Shown here: positions 21,522 through 33,380 of the stretch, in pieces
Position numbering within the stretch: the stretch's first letter is position 1
How the letters are laid out: each line of letters begins with the position of its first letter
NCBI GenBank assembly: GCA_001465935.1
Contig: LNKV01000061.1
Coordinates: 62,001 to 126,000 of the forward strand
Direction of reading: 5' to 3'
From: Clarireedia homoeocarpa
Lineage: Eukaryota > Ascomycota > Leotiomycetes > Helotiales > Rutstroemiaceae
Length of the DNA: 64,000 nucleotides
The notes under the pieces: model-generated
The model's input: only the letters and a program-made list of their open reading frames with translations
Databases searched by the model: none
What the model was told of the DNA's origin: nothing
Position numbers and translations under genes: made by a program

Positions 21522-21977
21522 GGGCTAATGAGACGCGGCTGAGAGGTTGCAGGAGTAGATTGTCAAGGTTCGCAAGAAGGCGCTTGGTGTTCAAAATGCT
21601 AACATGCTAACTTGCTCACATGTGTAAATAGTAGCTTAGCCATCTAATATAAATCGATGCTCTAGCAATTGTTCGAGATACAGGCTAAACGCAACATCCC
21701 ATTTATTCAGCCTCAAAAAGCCCCTATTCGCACCTCGCCCCTCGCATGTACGGCTCTTTCACCCCACTTTCCCAATCCAGAGGTCCCCCGCCCCCACCTT
21801 TTACAATCAGGCAAAATACCCCTCCGGTTTCTACTTTTCCCCGAGCACGATTCAAAAGGCGTCATTGACTTTTCAGTCAGCTGTTTTCTTCTTTCAGATT
21901 CTTCTTTCCAATTCCTCTCCATTGTGAATTTTTGTCTCCTCTCTCATCATCGCATTTGAACGGAAAATTTCCTCACG
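21522..21977. promoter_or_regulatory. Intergenic promoter region of the mutarotase gene
   Basis: Pyrimidine-rich, with GCCCCCACC/CCCCGCCCC-type words near 21780-21800 and a CT-rich leader up to the ATG at 21978. No coding frame was supported. Confidence 0.35.
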
Positions 21978-23153
21978 ATGCCTCTCGAACCAGATTTTGA
22001 ATTTCTCCCCCTCGGAGCCATTATTAAATCTTTCCTCGTCCCTACCAAATCCGGCTCTTCTCTCAATATCGTGCAATCCTTCCCCACAACCGAACTCTAT
22101 CAGAAATACAACGCGCCGTACTTCGGGGAAACAATCGGCCGAGTCGCAAATCGTGTCGCGAATGCCAAAATCAGTTCTCTGAATGGGAAGGAATATGCAC
22201 TGACGCAGAATAATGGCGTGAATGCTTTACATGGCGGTCCGAAGGGGTGGGGGAAGAGAGTCTGGCAGGGCCCGAAGTTGGTGGGCGTTAGGGAGATTCC
22301 TGGGGTGGAGGGTTTGCAGGGTGGTGAGAGTGTGGAGTTTAGGTTGAGGGATGAGGATGGGGAGGAGGGCTATCCGGGGACGGTGGAGGTTAGTGTGGTT
22401 TATACGACGGGGAAGCAGACGGTGGATGGGAAGGAGGCGAGGGTGCTGGGTTTTGAGTATGAGGTGAGATTGGTGGATGATGGAACGGGAGTGGAGGAGA
22501 CGGCTGTTAATGCTACCAATCATTCGTAGGTGTTGTTAATATTGTTTTCTGTGAGACGGGAATGGATGGTCTTGTTTCTTAACAGCCTAAAGTCAGAAAG
22601 GGAGAGGTCACGACCGGAAAAAGATGAGAAGCTTACAATATTCCTCAACAGATACTTCAACCTCAGCGGCAAGCCTACAATCGAAGGAACACAGGTAACT
22701 CTCTGCACCAACTCCTATCTTCCCGTCGACGACGGCGGAATTCCCACGTCCGGTCCAAAACCATACTCTAGCGTACAAACCGACAAAGAATTCACCCTCG
22801 GTCCACAAGATCCCGATATCGATGACTGTTTCGTCGTAGATCCCGAATCGACCTTCACTACACTCGATACTCGATCATCTCCACTCACCAAGTTAGTCCA
22901 AGCATATCACCCCGAAACTGGCATCCATCTCGAAGTACTGGGCACGGAACCAGCGTTCCAGTTCTACACGGGTAAATATATTGATGTGCCGGCTGTGGAG
23001 GGACTAGAAGCTAGAGGTCCAAGAAGCGGGTTTTGTGTGGAGCCGAGTAGGTTTGTGAATGCGGTCAATGTTGATGAGTGGAGGGAGCAGGTTTTATTGA
23101 AGAAGGGGGAGGTTTATGGGAGCAGAGTTGTTTATAAGGCTTGGTGTGAGTGA
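21978..23153 (+). CDS. Aldose 1-epimerase (galactose mutarotase), two exons, 349 aa
   Basis: Exons 21978-22525 and 22652-23153 (total 1050 bp). The junction rebuilds the signature ATNHS|YFNLSG, in which the catalytic-region His lies. Other family blocks are YFGETIGRVANRVANAKI, ALTQNNGVNALHGGPKGWGKRVW (written in two parts in the protein around residue 75-95) and DIDDCFVV. Near the C-terminus GFCVEPSRFVNAVN carries the catalytic Glu. The enzyme interconverts alpha and beta anomers of aldoses such as galactose and glucose in the cytosol. Length is normal for the family and there is no signal peptide. The 126-bp intron is longer than most in this window. Confidence 0.92.
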
Positions 23154-23474
23154 GTATGTGGTGGGTGATGAAATCATGGGTTTTTGAGGTCGATATTCTA
23201 GAGATTTTAGATATGCTTGATCGTGGCATGACTTGGTAAATGGTGCTTAATTTAAGATCTAGCTCTGCTTTGTAAATAGATATCAAATATACATGACATT
23301 AGAAAACCAACTAACAGCAATTGACATTTCACTTCCATGGAATGAAGCTTGTAACGATATTGTTTGGCGGGCCTAACCTCGCTACCTTTGTTACCTTCCT
23401 TACATATCCTACCGCCAATCCCTCCTCCTCTTCCAAAACTAGCAATACGATACCATCTCACATCCTCAGCACCC

Positions 23475-24078
23475 TTACCGCCCTAATCTCCCATTACTTA
23501 TGCCCCATCCACCAAGCGTCTTTCCCAACATCTTACCAATCCCCTCCATCTTCTCCCACAACCCCTCATCATCACCAACCCATCCCTCCTTCTCCTTCTC
23601 TTTACATTTCCGCTCAAAATAGCCCTTCTGTAAATTCCACACCAATTCCGCTCCCCCTATATCCTGAGCCTCCCATCGTCTCTGGACTTTTGATTGACTC
23701 ACCTTGGGATGCAAAAAAGGGGAAAGTAAAGAATTCAACACCCCTTTAGTAGAATTCTCCTCCCAACTCCCACCTCCCCCTTCCGCACCACTCGCCCCCT
23801 CAAATCCTCATCCATCCATCTATACACCAGGGCTCGAATATAAACTCCTGCACGTGCTCTTCCGCTGCAGATAGTATATCCCTTTTCAAGATCGATAGTA
23901 TTGGTTTAACCAAATCAGACCAAGCATATTCCTCCCTTCCCACTTCTCCGTCACCTCCCCTACCACTACCCCTAGTCGACCGTTTCGTACTCAGATAGTA
24001 GCAAGACGGGACTATGTTACCGAGTCGCTCGAGTAATGTTATTGCTTGCCATGTGATATTCGAAAGTGTCGAAAGCAA
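23475..24078 (-). pseudogene. Frameshifted gene remnant of unknown function
   Basis: Three neighbouring minus-strand frames each look protein-like and connect end to end. From 24078 the sequence reads LSNITWQAITLLERLGNIV, then EEYAWSDLVKP. Near 23900 the sense moves to another frame with DLEKGYTICSGRARAGVYI and ALVYRWMDED. At the T run opposite 23802-23804 it moves again, to a frame with SWEENSTKGVLNSLLSPF, QRRWEAQDIGGAELVWNLQ and GYFERKCKEKEKEGW, ending at 23475. Two single-base changes would make one continuous product of roughly 200 residues. I do not recognise the family. Either it is a decayed gene or the frame changes hide introns I failed to see. Confidence 0.35.
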
Positions 24079-24754
24079 TCGACTTCATCAATCCGAGAAG
24101 ATCAGACCGAACCCAGATGACCAACCGTGCCAACTTTCCCACAGCCACTAAAGTAATGGCTATGCCTCGGCATCCATCAACGCTAAACCAATTACAGTCA
24201 TTACACCGCAGAAAATGAATGCTTGAACACCGCCCCGGGTTTCTTCTCACATGTCAAATGCGATCATTTTTCCCCTTCCGACCAATCACCGGCCCGGAAA
24301 TGCTAATATCGACATGTACATGTGATCACGAGTCAAGTTACTTTCGGCACCGGGTTGAGTGAGAATTGGTGAAAGCTGGAGAGAATCCGGGGTGAAATAG
24401 AGAGGCATTGCTTATTTTGGAGCATTCTGGCGGATACGGAAGATGGGCGAGGAATGCTCCATTGCGTGTGGTGGGTTGAAGAGTGAAGGTGGAGAGTGGA
24501 GAGTGGAGATGGGAACGGCATGTGAAAGAGTAAGTCTTAGTCGGTCGGTCATCCAACTGTCAAACAAGACAATACATCAATGCAACAAATCTTACCTGCT
24601 TCCTACAATAGACAAATAGCTCTCCTCTCCTCACTCACTTCTTCCTTTTCCTCTTCCTCTTCTTCACTCATACTACAAGTCGACAACTTATACATTGTTC
24701 AACAGTACGTACAATTAGTACGTACCAACATTGGAACAACCCATCCAAATCAAA
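24079..24754. other. Gene-free stretch upstream of the acyl-CoA dehydrogenase
   Basis: Contains the presumed promoter and leader of the gene starting at 24755, with CT-rich tracts at 24610-24670. Older parts of the decayed gene at 23475-24078 may extend into its left side. Confidence 0.35.
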
Positions 24755-26542
24755 ATGCCCAAAATTTTCAGCCAAAGCGACGTGGCATCCCACAACAAAC
24801 CCAACGATCTATACATCATCGTCGACGAAGATGTCTATGACCTCACCAAGTTCCAGGACGAACATCCAGGCGGCAAAAAGATCTTAACCCGAGTTGCTGG
24901 AAAGGATGCTTCGAAACAATTCTGGAAATACCATAATGAGGGTATTCTCAAGAAATACAAGGCCAAGCTCCAGGTTGGTTCGCTAGATTCGAAGAAAGCA
25001 GCGGCCCCACCCACTCCTCCAGCTTCTCCTCCACAGGAAAAGAGGGAGCCCGTTAAGCCGCAAGCTGAGAGTGGTGCCGTTGTACCGGTTCCTACGAGTG
25101 ATGCGAAGCAAATTGAGGAACAGTCGGATCCATTGGATCCGTATGGTGATTTGATTCCGTTTGCGGATCCAACTTGGTATCAAGGTGTATGTGTTTCCTC
25201 ACTGTTTCTCTCTCCTACCTGTTTGCGAATGGCTTTAATAATAATTTCAAACAGTACCATTCCCCATACTTTAATGAATCACACGCCGCTCTCCGCGACG
25301 AAGTCCGCGAATGGGTCTCGACCGAAATCGAACCCCATGTCGGTGAATGGGACGAGGCGCGAAAAGTTCCCGACGAAATCTACAAACAGATGGGTGCAAG
25401 AGGTTATCTAGCTGGGTTGATGGGTGTTCATTATCCTACCCAATACACACAAAACCGAGTCAAGAGCGTCGCTCCGGAAAAGTGGGATCTCTTCCACGAG
25501 CTACTTCTGACCGATGAACTGTCGCGTGCGGCAAGTGGTGGGTTTGTTTGGAATGTCATTGGAGGTTTCGGTATTGGATGTCCGCCTTTGGTCAAATTCG
25601 GCAAGAAGCCTCTCGTAGATAGAATCCTCCCAGGCATCTTGAGCGGTGATAAGAGGATTTGTCTTGCGATTACAGAGCCGGATGCTGGGTCTGACGTGGC
25701 TAATCTGACTTGTGAGGCCAAGCTGACTGAGGATGGTAAACATTACATTGTCAATGGTGAGAAGAAATGGATCACCAATGGTATTTGGAGTGATTACTTC
25801 ACCACAGCTGTTAGGACTGGTGGTGAGGGTATGAATGGTGTCAGTGTACTGTTGATTGAGAGATCAGCTGGTGGTGTTAGTACAAGGAAGATGGATTGTC
25901 AGGGTGTTTGGTCGAGTGGTACTACTTATATTACTTTTGAAGATGTAAAAGTACCAGTCGAGAACTTGATTGGGAAAGAGAATCAAGGTTTCAAGGGTAT
26001 GTTACATTCTCTTCTCCCCACAATGATATTATACTAACATCATCCCAGTCATCATGACAAACTTCAACCATGAACGTATCGGTATAATCATCCAATGTAT
26101 CCGTTTCTCCCGTGTCTGCTACGAAGAATCCGTCAAATACGCTCACAAACGTCGTACCTTCGGCAAGAAACTGATCGACCACCCGGTCATCCGTCTCAAG
26201 CTCGCTCACATGGCTCGTCAAATCGAAGCCTCTTATTCCTGGCTCGAATCGCTCATCTACCAATGTTCCAAGATGGGCGAAACCGAAGCAATGTTACGAC
26301 TCGGTGGACCAATCGCTGGCTTAAAAGCCCAATCTACAGTCACCTTTGAATTCTGTGCTCGAGAGGCAAGTCAGATTTTCGGAGGTCTCAGTTATAGCCG
26401 TGGAGGTCAGGGTGGAAAGGTGGAGAGGTTGTACAGGGATGTTAGGGCTTATGCTATTCCGGGAGGAAGTGAGGAGATTATGTTGGATTTGAGTGTGAGG
26501 CAGAGTTTGAGGGTGGGGAAGGCGTTGGGTATGAAGTTGTAG
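24755..26542 (+). CDS. Cytochrome b5-acyl-CoA dehydrogenase fusion, three exons, 555 aa
   Basis: Exons 24755-25186, 25255-25996 and 26049-26542, with GTATGT donors at both introns (1668 bp in all). The start was taken at MPKIFSQSDV because the context ATCAAAATGCC is good and an earlier ATG adds only eight residues. Residues 1-80 are a cytochrome b5 domain with the heme ligands in DEHPGGKK (His37) and WKYHNEG (His60). A Pro-rich linker follows. From about residue 150 an acyl-CoA dehydrogenase is complete: LAITEPDAGSDVA (flavin/substrate block), WITNGIWSDYF, FNHERIGI, RRTFGKKLIDHPVIR and YAIPGGSEEIMLDL. This FAD enzyme oxidises acyl-CoA, here with an attached heme domain as a likely electron acceptor. 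The architecture is known in fungi. Confidence 0.92.
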
Positions 26543-27546
26543 TGGTGAGTAGAATAGAGTAGATTGGAGTTGGAGGAATAACTTGGGAAAGGTTAATTAT
26601 TATTGTTGACCTTTTTGTATAAAGCTGCGAGCGCATTGGGTTGGGTTTGGTTGGGTTGATTGTTATATCGACTTGGTTGTTTTTCCCGTATGTGCGAGCG
26701 GAGGAGATTTGAGAGGTTAGTCAGGATTATTTATTAGATTGAGAATGCATGAGATTGTAGTTGAGCCTGTTTACACTGGGACTATTCTGTGCCAACCAAC
26801 CTATGCAGTATATAAGTCAGTCAGTCAGTCAGTCAGTCTACTTGAGTGGTAAGTAGTATGAAGGATATCCATCGTGTCGTGCCACTGCCACTGCCACTGG
26901 CGATGAAGTAAGCAATTGAGGTTTGAGGTTTGAATACTCTGCTATACTATGCTATGCTATACTATACTAATATAATATAGTATACTTCATTAAATTTATA
27001 TATCTGGTTCTTCATATAAGTAAGATAACTATAGATATAGATATTGATTGATTAATATTTCATCCGGAATCCATCGAATCATACCACGGAACTATTCCCA
27101 CCTGGTCCGATCCCATCGATTGTTCAATTGAAAATATGGATATTGTTGTTGTGTTGTGTTGGGGGTAGGAACTTGGAAATGGGTGTGTTGATTGTTAGGG
27201 AGAAAGGGGGAAGGAGGAGGAGAAGATCGATGAGCGTCTTGCTCAGAACAAGGTCAGCAACAGCAACCTTTCTTTGAATTGCTGACTGCAAATCTAAATC
27301 TACTGCACGCGAGTAGGCTTTTTAGTTTGCTGGCTGGCACCAGGAGAGTTCGCAGCTCTCGTACGTAAACTGGTACGATTACAGTACCACGATTTGTGTC
27401 ACTCGCTCCATCGGATCGGACTCATTGTCTTCTTCTTGCTATATCTAGCTCACCAGCCAGTTTAATGAGTCAATTATTTATGCCTCTCACCATGAGCATG
27501 ATAAATCGATAGTGATGGTATGATATAACGACCTGCCAACTTCCTT
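26543..27546. other. Intergenic stretch with microsatellites
   Basis: 3' regions of two convergent genes. It contains (AGTC)n at 26815-26838 and an imperfect CTATGCTATACTATA tract near 26940-26980. No gene supported. Confidence 0.4.
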
Positions 27547-28428
27547 CTAAACTCCCGGTCTCCTGGCTTCCCAAGGTAATTGCGTTTCCCCTTGCACATA
27601 AACCCCCTCCGCCGGCTTCCACATCCACCAAACACTCTTCCCCCCAAACTCACTCTGCATCTTCTTCCAAATCGGGCTCGGGTCATCCGTAGCCGTATCA
27701 ATAGCCACCTTCTCAATCGTCCTCAGCCCAAATTTCTTATACAGCTTCATTCCCGCTTCGCTTGATTCCACCACTGCCTCGACCTTCAACTCCGCTGCTT
27801 GATCCATGCCATATTTCATGAGTGCGCTTCCATGGCCCTGGTGACGATGCGAGGGGTGCGTGAACATCATGTCGAGTTCTGTTCTCTCGAGAATATATAT
27901 ATAATAATCAATCGATCAATCAATCAATCAATCAACCAGCTCATAATAAGCCAACAAGACATCCACTCAAATCAGATGAAAAAAATAAAAATAATACAAA
28001 AAGACAAACTCACGCACATGACCCCTCCACATCCTCCTCCTCCGCAACCCAAACACCTGCCCCAAATAAACCTCCGCAAACCTCCTCGCGTCCCCCTCGG
28101 GCCACACATCCACGACTTGCTTCTCCTCTCCTCCCCCCACGCCATCATACGGCGAAGCGGGATAGACCAGCCAGTGCGCAGCGGCAAGCACTTCCTTCTC
28201 GTCACAGATGTATATCCAGTGGCTCGCTGGAGCGGCGTTTTCGTGGCTGGCCCACATGCGCGTCTTGGAGCTCGCGACGGCGTCTTGGTAGCCGGCGGAG
28301 GTGTAGCTTTGCAGCGGGTGCAGCAGGTACAGCACGGATGAGAAGGGCGTGTTGAATGAGGTCCACATGCAGTCGACGACGGGGCCGAATTCTGCGAAGG
28401 TGCGTACTTTTTGGAGGATTGGTGCCAT
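27547..28428 (-). CDS. GNAT-family N-acetyltransferase, two exons, 248 aa
   Basis: Exons 28428-28014 and 27878-27547. The donor GTGAGT lies at 28013 and the acceptor at 27879, and the total is 747 bp. The join gives HV|QLDMMFTHPSHRHQGHGSAL, which is motif A of the GNAT fold with the acetyl-CoA pyrophosphate-binding HRHQGHGSA loop. The following GMKLYKKFGL is motif B. The first exon carries SHWIYICDEKEVLAAAHW, the preceding strands. The substrate is unknown; this subfamily is widespread in fungi as small cytosolic acetyltransferases. The intron contains a TCAA microsatellite at about 27905-27937. Confidence 0.85.
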
Positions 28429-29073
28429 GGATGGGGTGGGGTGAGGTGGGGTGTGGGAATGCTGGGTTGGATTGATGTCTATCTGGGTTTGGGGTTGTGA
28501 AAATTGTTTGGGTGGGTGGGATGGACTGATGAGGGGATTTTGGTTTTTGCCTTTGTATGGTATATCATTAGATAGATAGATGTACGTAGGTAGGGAGGAC
28601 TTATGGCTGCCAGCTGTAGCGGCATGGCATGGCATGGCACCAATAGCAGGGTTTACACATCAGCAGGATGCATAGAACTATCATATGCATGCTCTATCTT
28701 GGTGGGGGGGGGGCCTTGCGTCGCGTCAGATTAGATAGACTGCGGGGAATCGACATCCCCTGATCGATGTGTGTATGTGTGGCTTGCTTTACGTGGAAAA
28801 GAGCCTTGATGTCTGCTGGGAATAATATCCTATTCATAACTTTATTATGAACTCGAATAAGCGTCGCGGCCTCTCTTTGAGTGTATATTGGTTTTTGAGT
28901 GTATATTGGTTTTTGAGTGTATATTGATTGTTAAGAATATTATTTTATTTTATTTTTCTCGTTCAAACCTACCTTTTACACAACTAATCGCTAGATACAT
29001 CTATACCCCTATCCATAAAACCTTGCAATCTAAATTATATTATCATAAATCATAATTCCCCCTGCAACCCATC
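28429..29073. other. Intergenic stretch with an 18-bp tandem repeat
   Basis: Bases 28879-28932 hold three copies of an 18-bp unit, GAGTGTATATTGGTTTTT, the last one degenerate. A G tract of ten lies near 28703-28714. The left side is the acetyltransferase promoter. Confidence 0.5.
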
Positions 29074-32000
29074 TCAAAACCTCGTTTCCCTCCACCAAAT
29101 ATTATTTTCTGCTTGCACGTTTTCCACGATGATTCTTCCCTTCTCATTTAATTCAATCCCTTCATCGTTTATCTCGACCCCCGCCTTCTCCCTCGTATGC
29201 CTACACTCCTGCGCACTCACCCCCGCCGCATCCCTTGGGATCCACAACTTGGGATCCCCTCCGCGTCTAACGCAGGGCGGGAAATAAGCATCTTCGTGTT
29301 GTTTTTTGGTATAGGTATAGCTGTATTGAGATGGTGTAGGAAGCGGCGCGGTGAGGGAGCGGAGAATGTGGTAGTCGGCGAATACTTCGGGGTGGAGGAA
29401 TTTGAGAATGAAGTTAGGAGGGCGGGAGGGATCGTAGGTGGGGGAGATTAAGGGGGTGAGAATGCGGATAAGAGGGGTGAGATGGTGCAGGTAGGGGGTT
29501 AGGGAGGCGAGAAGGGAGGCTTTGAGGAAGGTGAAGGTTAGTTTGGAGAGCGTGGGGAGACCTTCGATTTTTTTTGGATGGGGGCCTCCTCGGGAACTGG
29601 GGTTGGGTTCGTGCAAGGTGTCTGAGTTGGGGGGAGGTTCATCGTCGGAGTCTTCTCCTTCGTTTACGTTCTCGGAGATATAATTCGGGTTAGGCGCGGA
29701 GGTTAGATCAGCTGTAGGCAGCTGGTCTGGAGATTGCGTTGGGAAACATGAGTTGCCATTACCGGTATCCACATTTGATATTGGAATCCCCGGCGTTTGT
29801 AGATTGGCATTGAAAGCCAGGCCGCGATAGAGTTCTTCCACAGCAAGCGTGCGTGGCAGATTCCACAACAGTGGTCCAAGCGCTTCATTGATACTAATAT
29901 GAACCAAAGCCGTGAAGATAGTCAGACCAAACATCAGAACCAAAGGGCCGAAAGCGCTTCTCAGTCCAAATAACCCTATCAAACAAACTTCGGCGAGATA
30001 AAGACCAGTTAGCAACTGTCTGAGGGCGTGCGGGTATAGTAGACCTCGTGTGGATATTTCGGAGGAATATGTGTACAGCAAATTGTACTTCGAGACGAGA
30101 TAAATGAGATACAGCCCAATGAGAGCAAACACAACGGTCAGTGGCGCTATGAGGGAGTATGTGATAGCAATAACGCCCATATTGGTAAAGACGGGGTATA
30201 TTGCTCCCCAGTGCACAACCCTAAGTCTATGCCATTTATCAATCATAGCCCTTTGATTCTGCTCGTTCTGCCACATCAGGTGTCGAATGAGGGAACCAAT
30301 TTGCAACAGTCTCGAAGCAGACATCGCAAGACCTTGGAGGATGAAATATGAAACGTAGAAATTCGAAGCCTTGGGAAGATTCTGCGATAGTAGAGATCTA
30401 ACTGATATTGGATCTTCAAGAATTTTTTCAAATGCAGCTGAGGCTGCGGATGTGATGGTTGTGACGAGGAATACCTGGACTACTTGGAATATGAAGTACC
30501 CTGTCTGCGTGTAGAGCTCGATCATCGAGTAGGAAGGTATCCCAGATTGACGTGCGCATGCTCGAAGTATATACGGAACAAGTGACATGACAAATGACAA
30601 CGCTACCGCAGGTAGTAAGCCTGTAATCAAACCCAAGACTGGGGCAGGCAAATGATTTAGCCAGGCAAGAAAGAAGATCTTCTCTGTCAAGAAACTGATA
30701 TTCGATACAATGCCAATACAGGCGCAAGGTATTGACCAGAAGATTACGGTGCAAGCGACGAAGGCTTGCAGTGCGAAACCACGTACAATTCTCTCCCACC
30801 ATCTCATGCGGAGCGAGTCCCATACGATTTCGTGCGGCCGGACTCCGTTGATATGGGGTGTCATGTGAAATGCTCGATGGTGGGATAGTGTTTGAAATGC
30901 GCTTTGGGCATTTACTTGAGTGTCGAATTCGATGAACGCGGCAGGTAATGGTTTGCCGCCTTTCCCTTTACGGTGATTCCTTCTCATTTGTTGGATCTGC
31001 GTAGTAAGCTCTTTGAGCCGATTCCGGCTCCACTTAATGGTATCGACTCTTCTCCCATAGTTTGCAAGAGGCCTAGATGTTGTCCAGTGTTGTTAGTAGT
31101 GGAAACCAGGAAGTAGGATTTGAGGATATACTTGAGTACAAGTGATCAATATGACCCGTGCAGATGGTCATGTAACTAACATGACTCCTTCTTGAGTCGT
31201 GCAGTACGAACAGGCGCACCACTGACAACACTGTTGTTGCCAAGCCTCATTCAATAATTAAAAGAGATATCCATGCAATTATTGCTTACCTGTGAGTAGG
31301 CCTCCAGCTATACGGTATCCACTGCGAAGCGATCGACCCGCTAACACCAGGAGGTGGTCCCATCATACCGTAACCGTGATCACCCCATTTAGGACCCGGA
31401 GTAGCTGGGGAAGCCGAGTCTTCGGTTGAGGTAGCTCGCGAACCCGTCGGTGACATTGCAATTTCACTAACCCTAGCTTCTTTTTTTGATGCACTGCTCG
31501 ACCCTACAAAGGTATCCGTAGGCGACATCGGCGGTTCGCTGGCTGGCTGTGCCTCTTCGGAGACTACTCCTTTAGAATCCTTGACTTTCTCCAATCGCGT
31601 AGATTCCCTTGACTTCCTCGGCACTTCCTTCACAGAATTCATACCGACACTAGCCTCAATATCAGGATGGCCGTGTTTGAGAGCTCTATTCCTCTCCTGG
31701 TTTGCAAGCTTGATCAATCTCGTCTCCGCACGTTCTAGACGGAAAGCGGTCTGGTTCCTCTCATCAACTAGATCCTCCAGCTCGGTGCTTTCCCTTGGAA
31801 TCCAAACATGTTTTACAGCATCTCCAAACAATTTTCGTAGTTTCCTCTCTTCGAGGTTTTGCTGCGGAATGCAAGTAAACAGTACAGTCCTTGATGAAAG
31901 TCGATTTGCATAGTACGGATGTAACAGATATGCCTGACGGAGGTTGATGTAGTAAACACATTCCCGAGAGACCATGTATAGGATGAATCCTAGGTCGTTA

Positions 32001-32735
32001 GTTAAAATTCGTCAATATGTAGGGACTCCTACCGAAGAAGATCCATGCGAGTGAGGCATGTGCATAATAGGTCATCTTGTGTGACACATTACCAAAATTC
32101 AACTGGTCTAGCTGTGAATTCCCGCCTCCTCCATGCAGATGCAGTGGAATCAGCACCGGAAAGACTATAATGCAGCCAACAAGGCATATCACACACATGA
32201 TCTTCAGAAACCTGAGGAACAAGTAACCATCAAGCGAAGATTGGTTTAATACAGCCGCATCAGGGGTCTTGAAGAAAGGGATAACCCAGTTGAACCACCC
32301 ATTGGGTAACTCTGTGCTGCGTTCGCTGCTTTGTCGTTAGTTTGTAACCAAGCATTAAGGGGTAAGTAAACATACTGCGCATCGAGACTACTCAAAAAAG
32401 TCCTTGGCGCATAAACTCTTGGGTATTTCTTTCTAAAGATCAAGAATAAAATTAGACATACAACTGCATACACAGTCACTGGGATGAGGGTAGAGTAAAG
32501 AGACGAAAATGATGAGGAGTTGGATCCTGTCGCTGCTGGAAAGAGTGATGAGCTCGTCGAGTTCTCTCGAGAAGATCCGATTCTTGGGTCTTTATTCGGA
32601 TCCTAATCGTTGAAAGCATTGAATGTCAGTCTACTAGCCCGAAATTTAAGATAATTCGTCATTACACACCAGCCCTCTCTTGAACTCCGACTTAACCCCT
32701 TTAGTCAGGTGATCGATCAAACTCAAGACCGCCAT
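29074..32735 (-). CDS. CSC1/OSCA-type stress-gated cation channel (DUF221 family), five exons, 1094 aa
   Basis: Exons 32735-32670, 32602-32376, 32325-32033, 31989-31290 and 31072-29074 (3285 bp). The order is that of the family. First comes a late-exocytosis-type N-terminal membrane unit (LIPVTVYAVVCLILFLIF, then ELPNGWFNWVIPFFK). A cytosolic RNA-recognition-like domain follows (TVLFTCIPQQNLEE; KPLPAAFIEFDTQVNAQSAF; PHEIVWDSLRMRWWER). The 7-TM core comes next, with PAVALSFVMSLVPYILR, SGIPSYSMIELYTQTGYFIF and KYNLLYTYSS. The tail is hydrophilic and disordered. Relatives are calcium-permeable osmosensitive channels of the plasma or internal membranes. The cytosolic domain has an unusually long Ser/Pro-rich insert (about residues 280-400). 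The start exon is only 22 codons, so the 5' end is less certain. Confidence 0.88.
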
Positions 32736-33380
32736 CGCATCTATTCAAACCCCAGAATCACCTGGTGCCAACAAAGATCATATCAAAACGCACATATCCG
32801 CATCGCAAAATCACCACATACTTCGTAGTCCGTCGTTCGCCTTGTAAAACTGGATCGAGTTCTGGGCCGGGATTTGATTTCGACAGAAAACGGTGGCAAA
32901 GTTCAATGACGCGACGAAGTGTTCCTTTTTGAAAGAAAGGGTTGCACAATTCCAGCCGTAGGTTTTCTTCTCTGTGGGGCAATTGTGGCTTGCTGAAGAC
33001 CGGGGGTATGTTCCGGATAGGGAAAAGAGGAGGGTAAATTGGTTTCTAGGACGATGAAGGGGGCTTTAAGAAGGCTGGACGCGCCTTCGTTGCCACCTTA
33101 TTTTAGATGAGGTAGCGTTCAAGAGCACGAATGATATTGGAAAATACTACATTCTTGACAATTCGAAGAGTGTGTTCGTCCGATCTTTTCCAATTCGTGA
33201 TGGAAGATCGGCAGTTTACCGCTTGTCAAAGAGAGAGAGTCTCTAATCCGCCCCCTGTATGAGCTGCCGGAATTGTGGTGGATAAGATACGACCCCGCTT
33301 CTCATGTCACACGGCCGCGTTTCTCAGCCTCCCAAGATATTATATCATTACGACTAGCCCGTACCCTACGACGAGCTGTA
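32736..33380. promoter_or_regulatory. Divergent promoter region between the channel and a carboxylesterase
   Basis: 645 bp between start codons on opposite strands. A 74-codon minus-strand frame (32758-32982) has no family features and is treated as leader. No specific regulatory word stands out. Confidence 0.35.

Noticed and set aside
28014..28635. Earlier start for the acetyltransferase at 28635
   Set aside because: The extra residues (many His/Pro/Ser in a polypurine-polypyrimidine tract) are not protein-like; ATG 28428 has a better context and fits the family length.
32758..32982. 74-codon minus-strand frame upstream of the CSC1-type channel
   Set aside because: Not in phase with the first exon and without membrane or family features; treated as leader.
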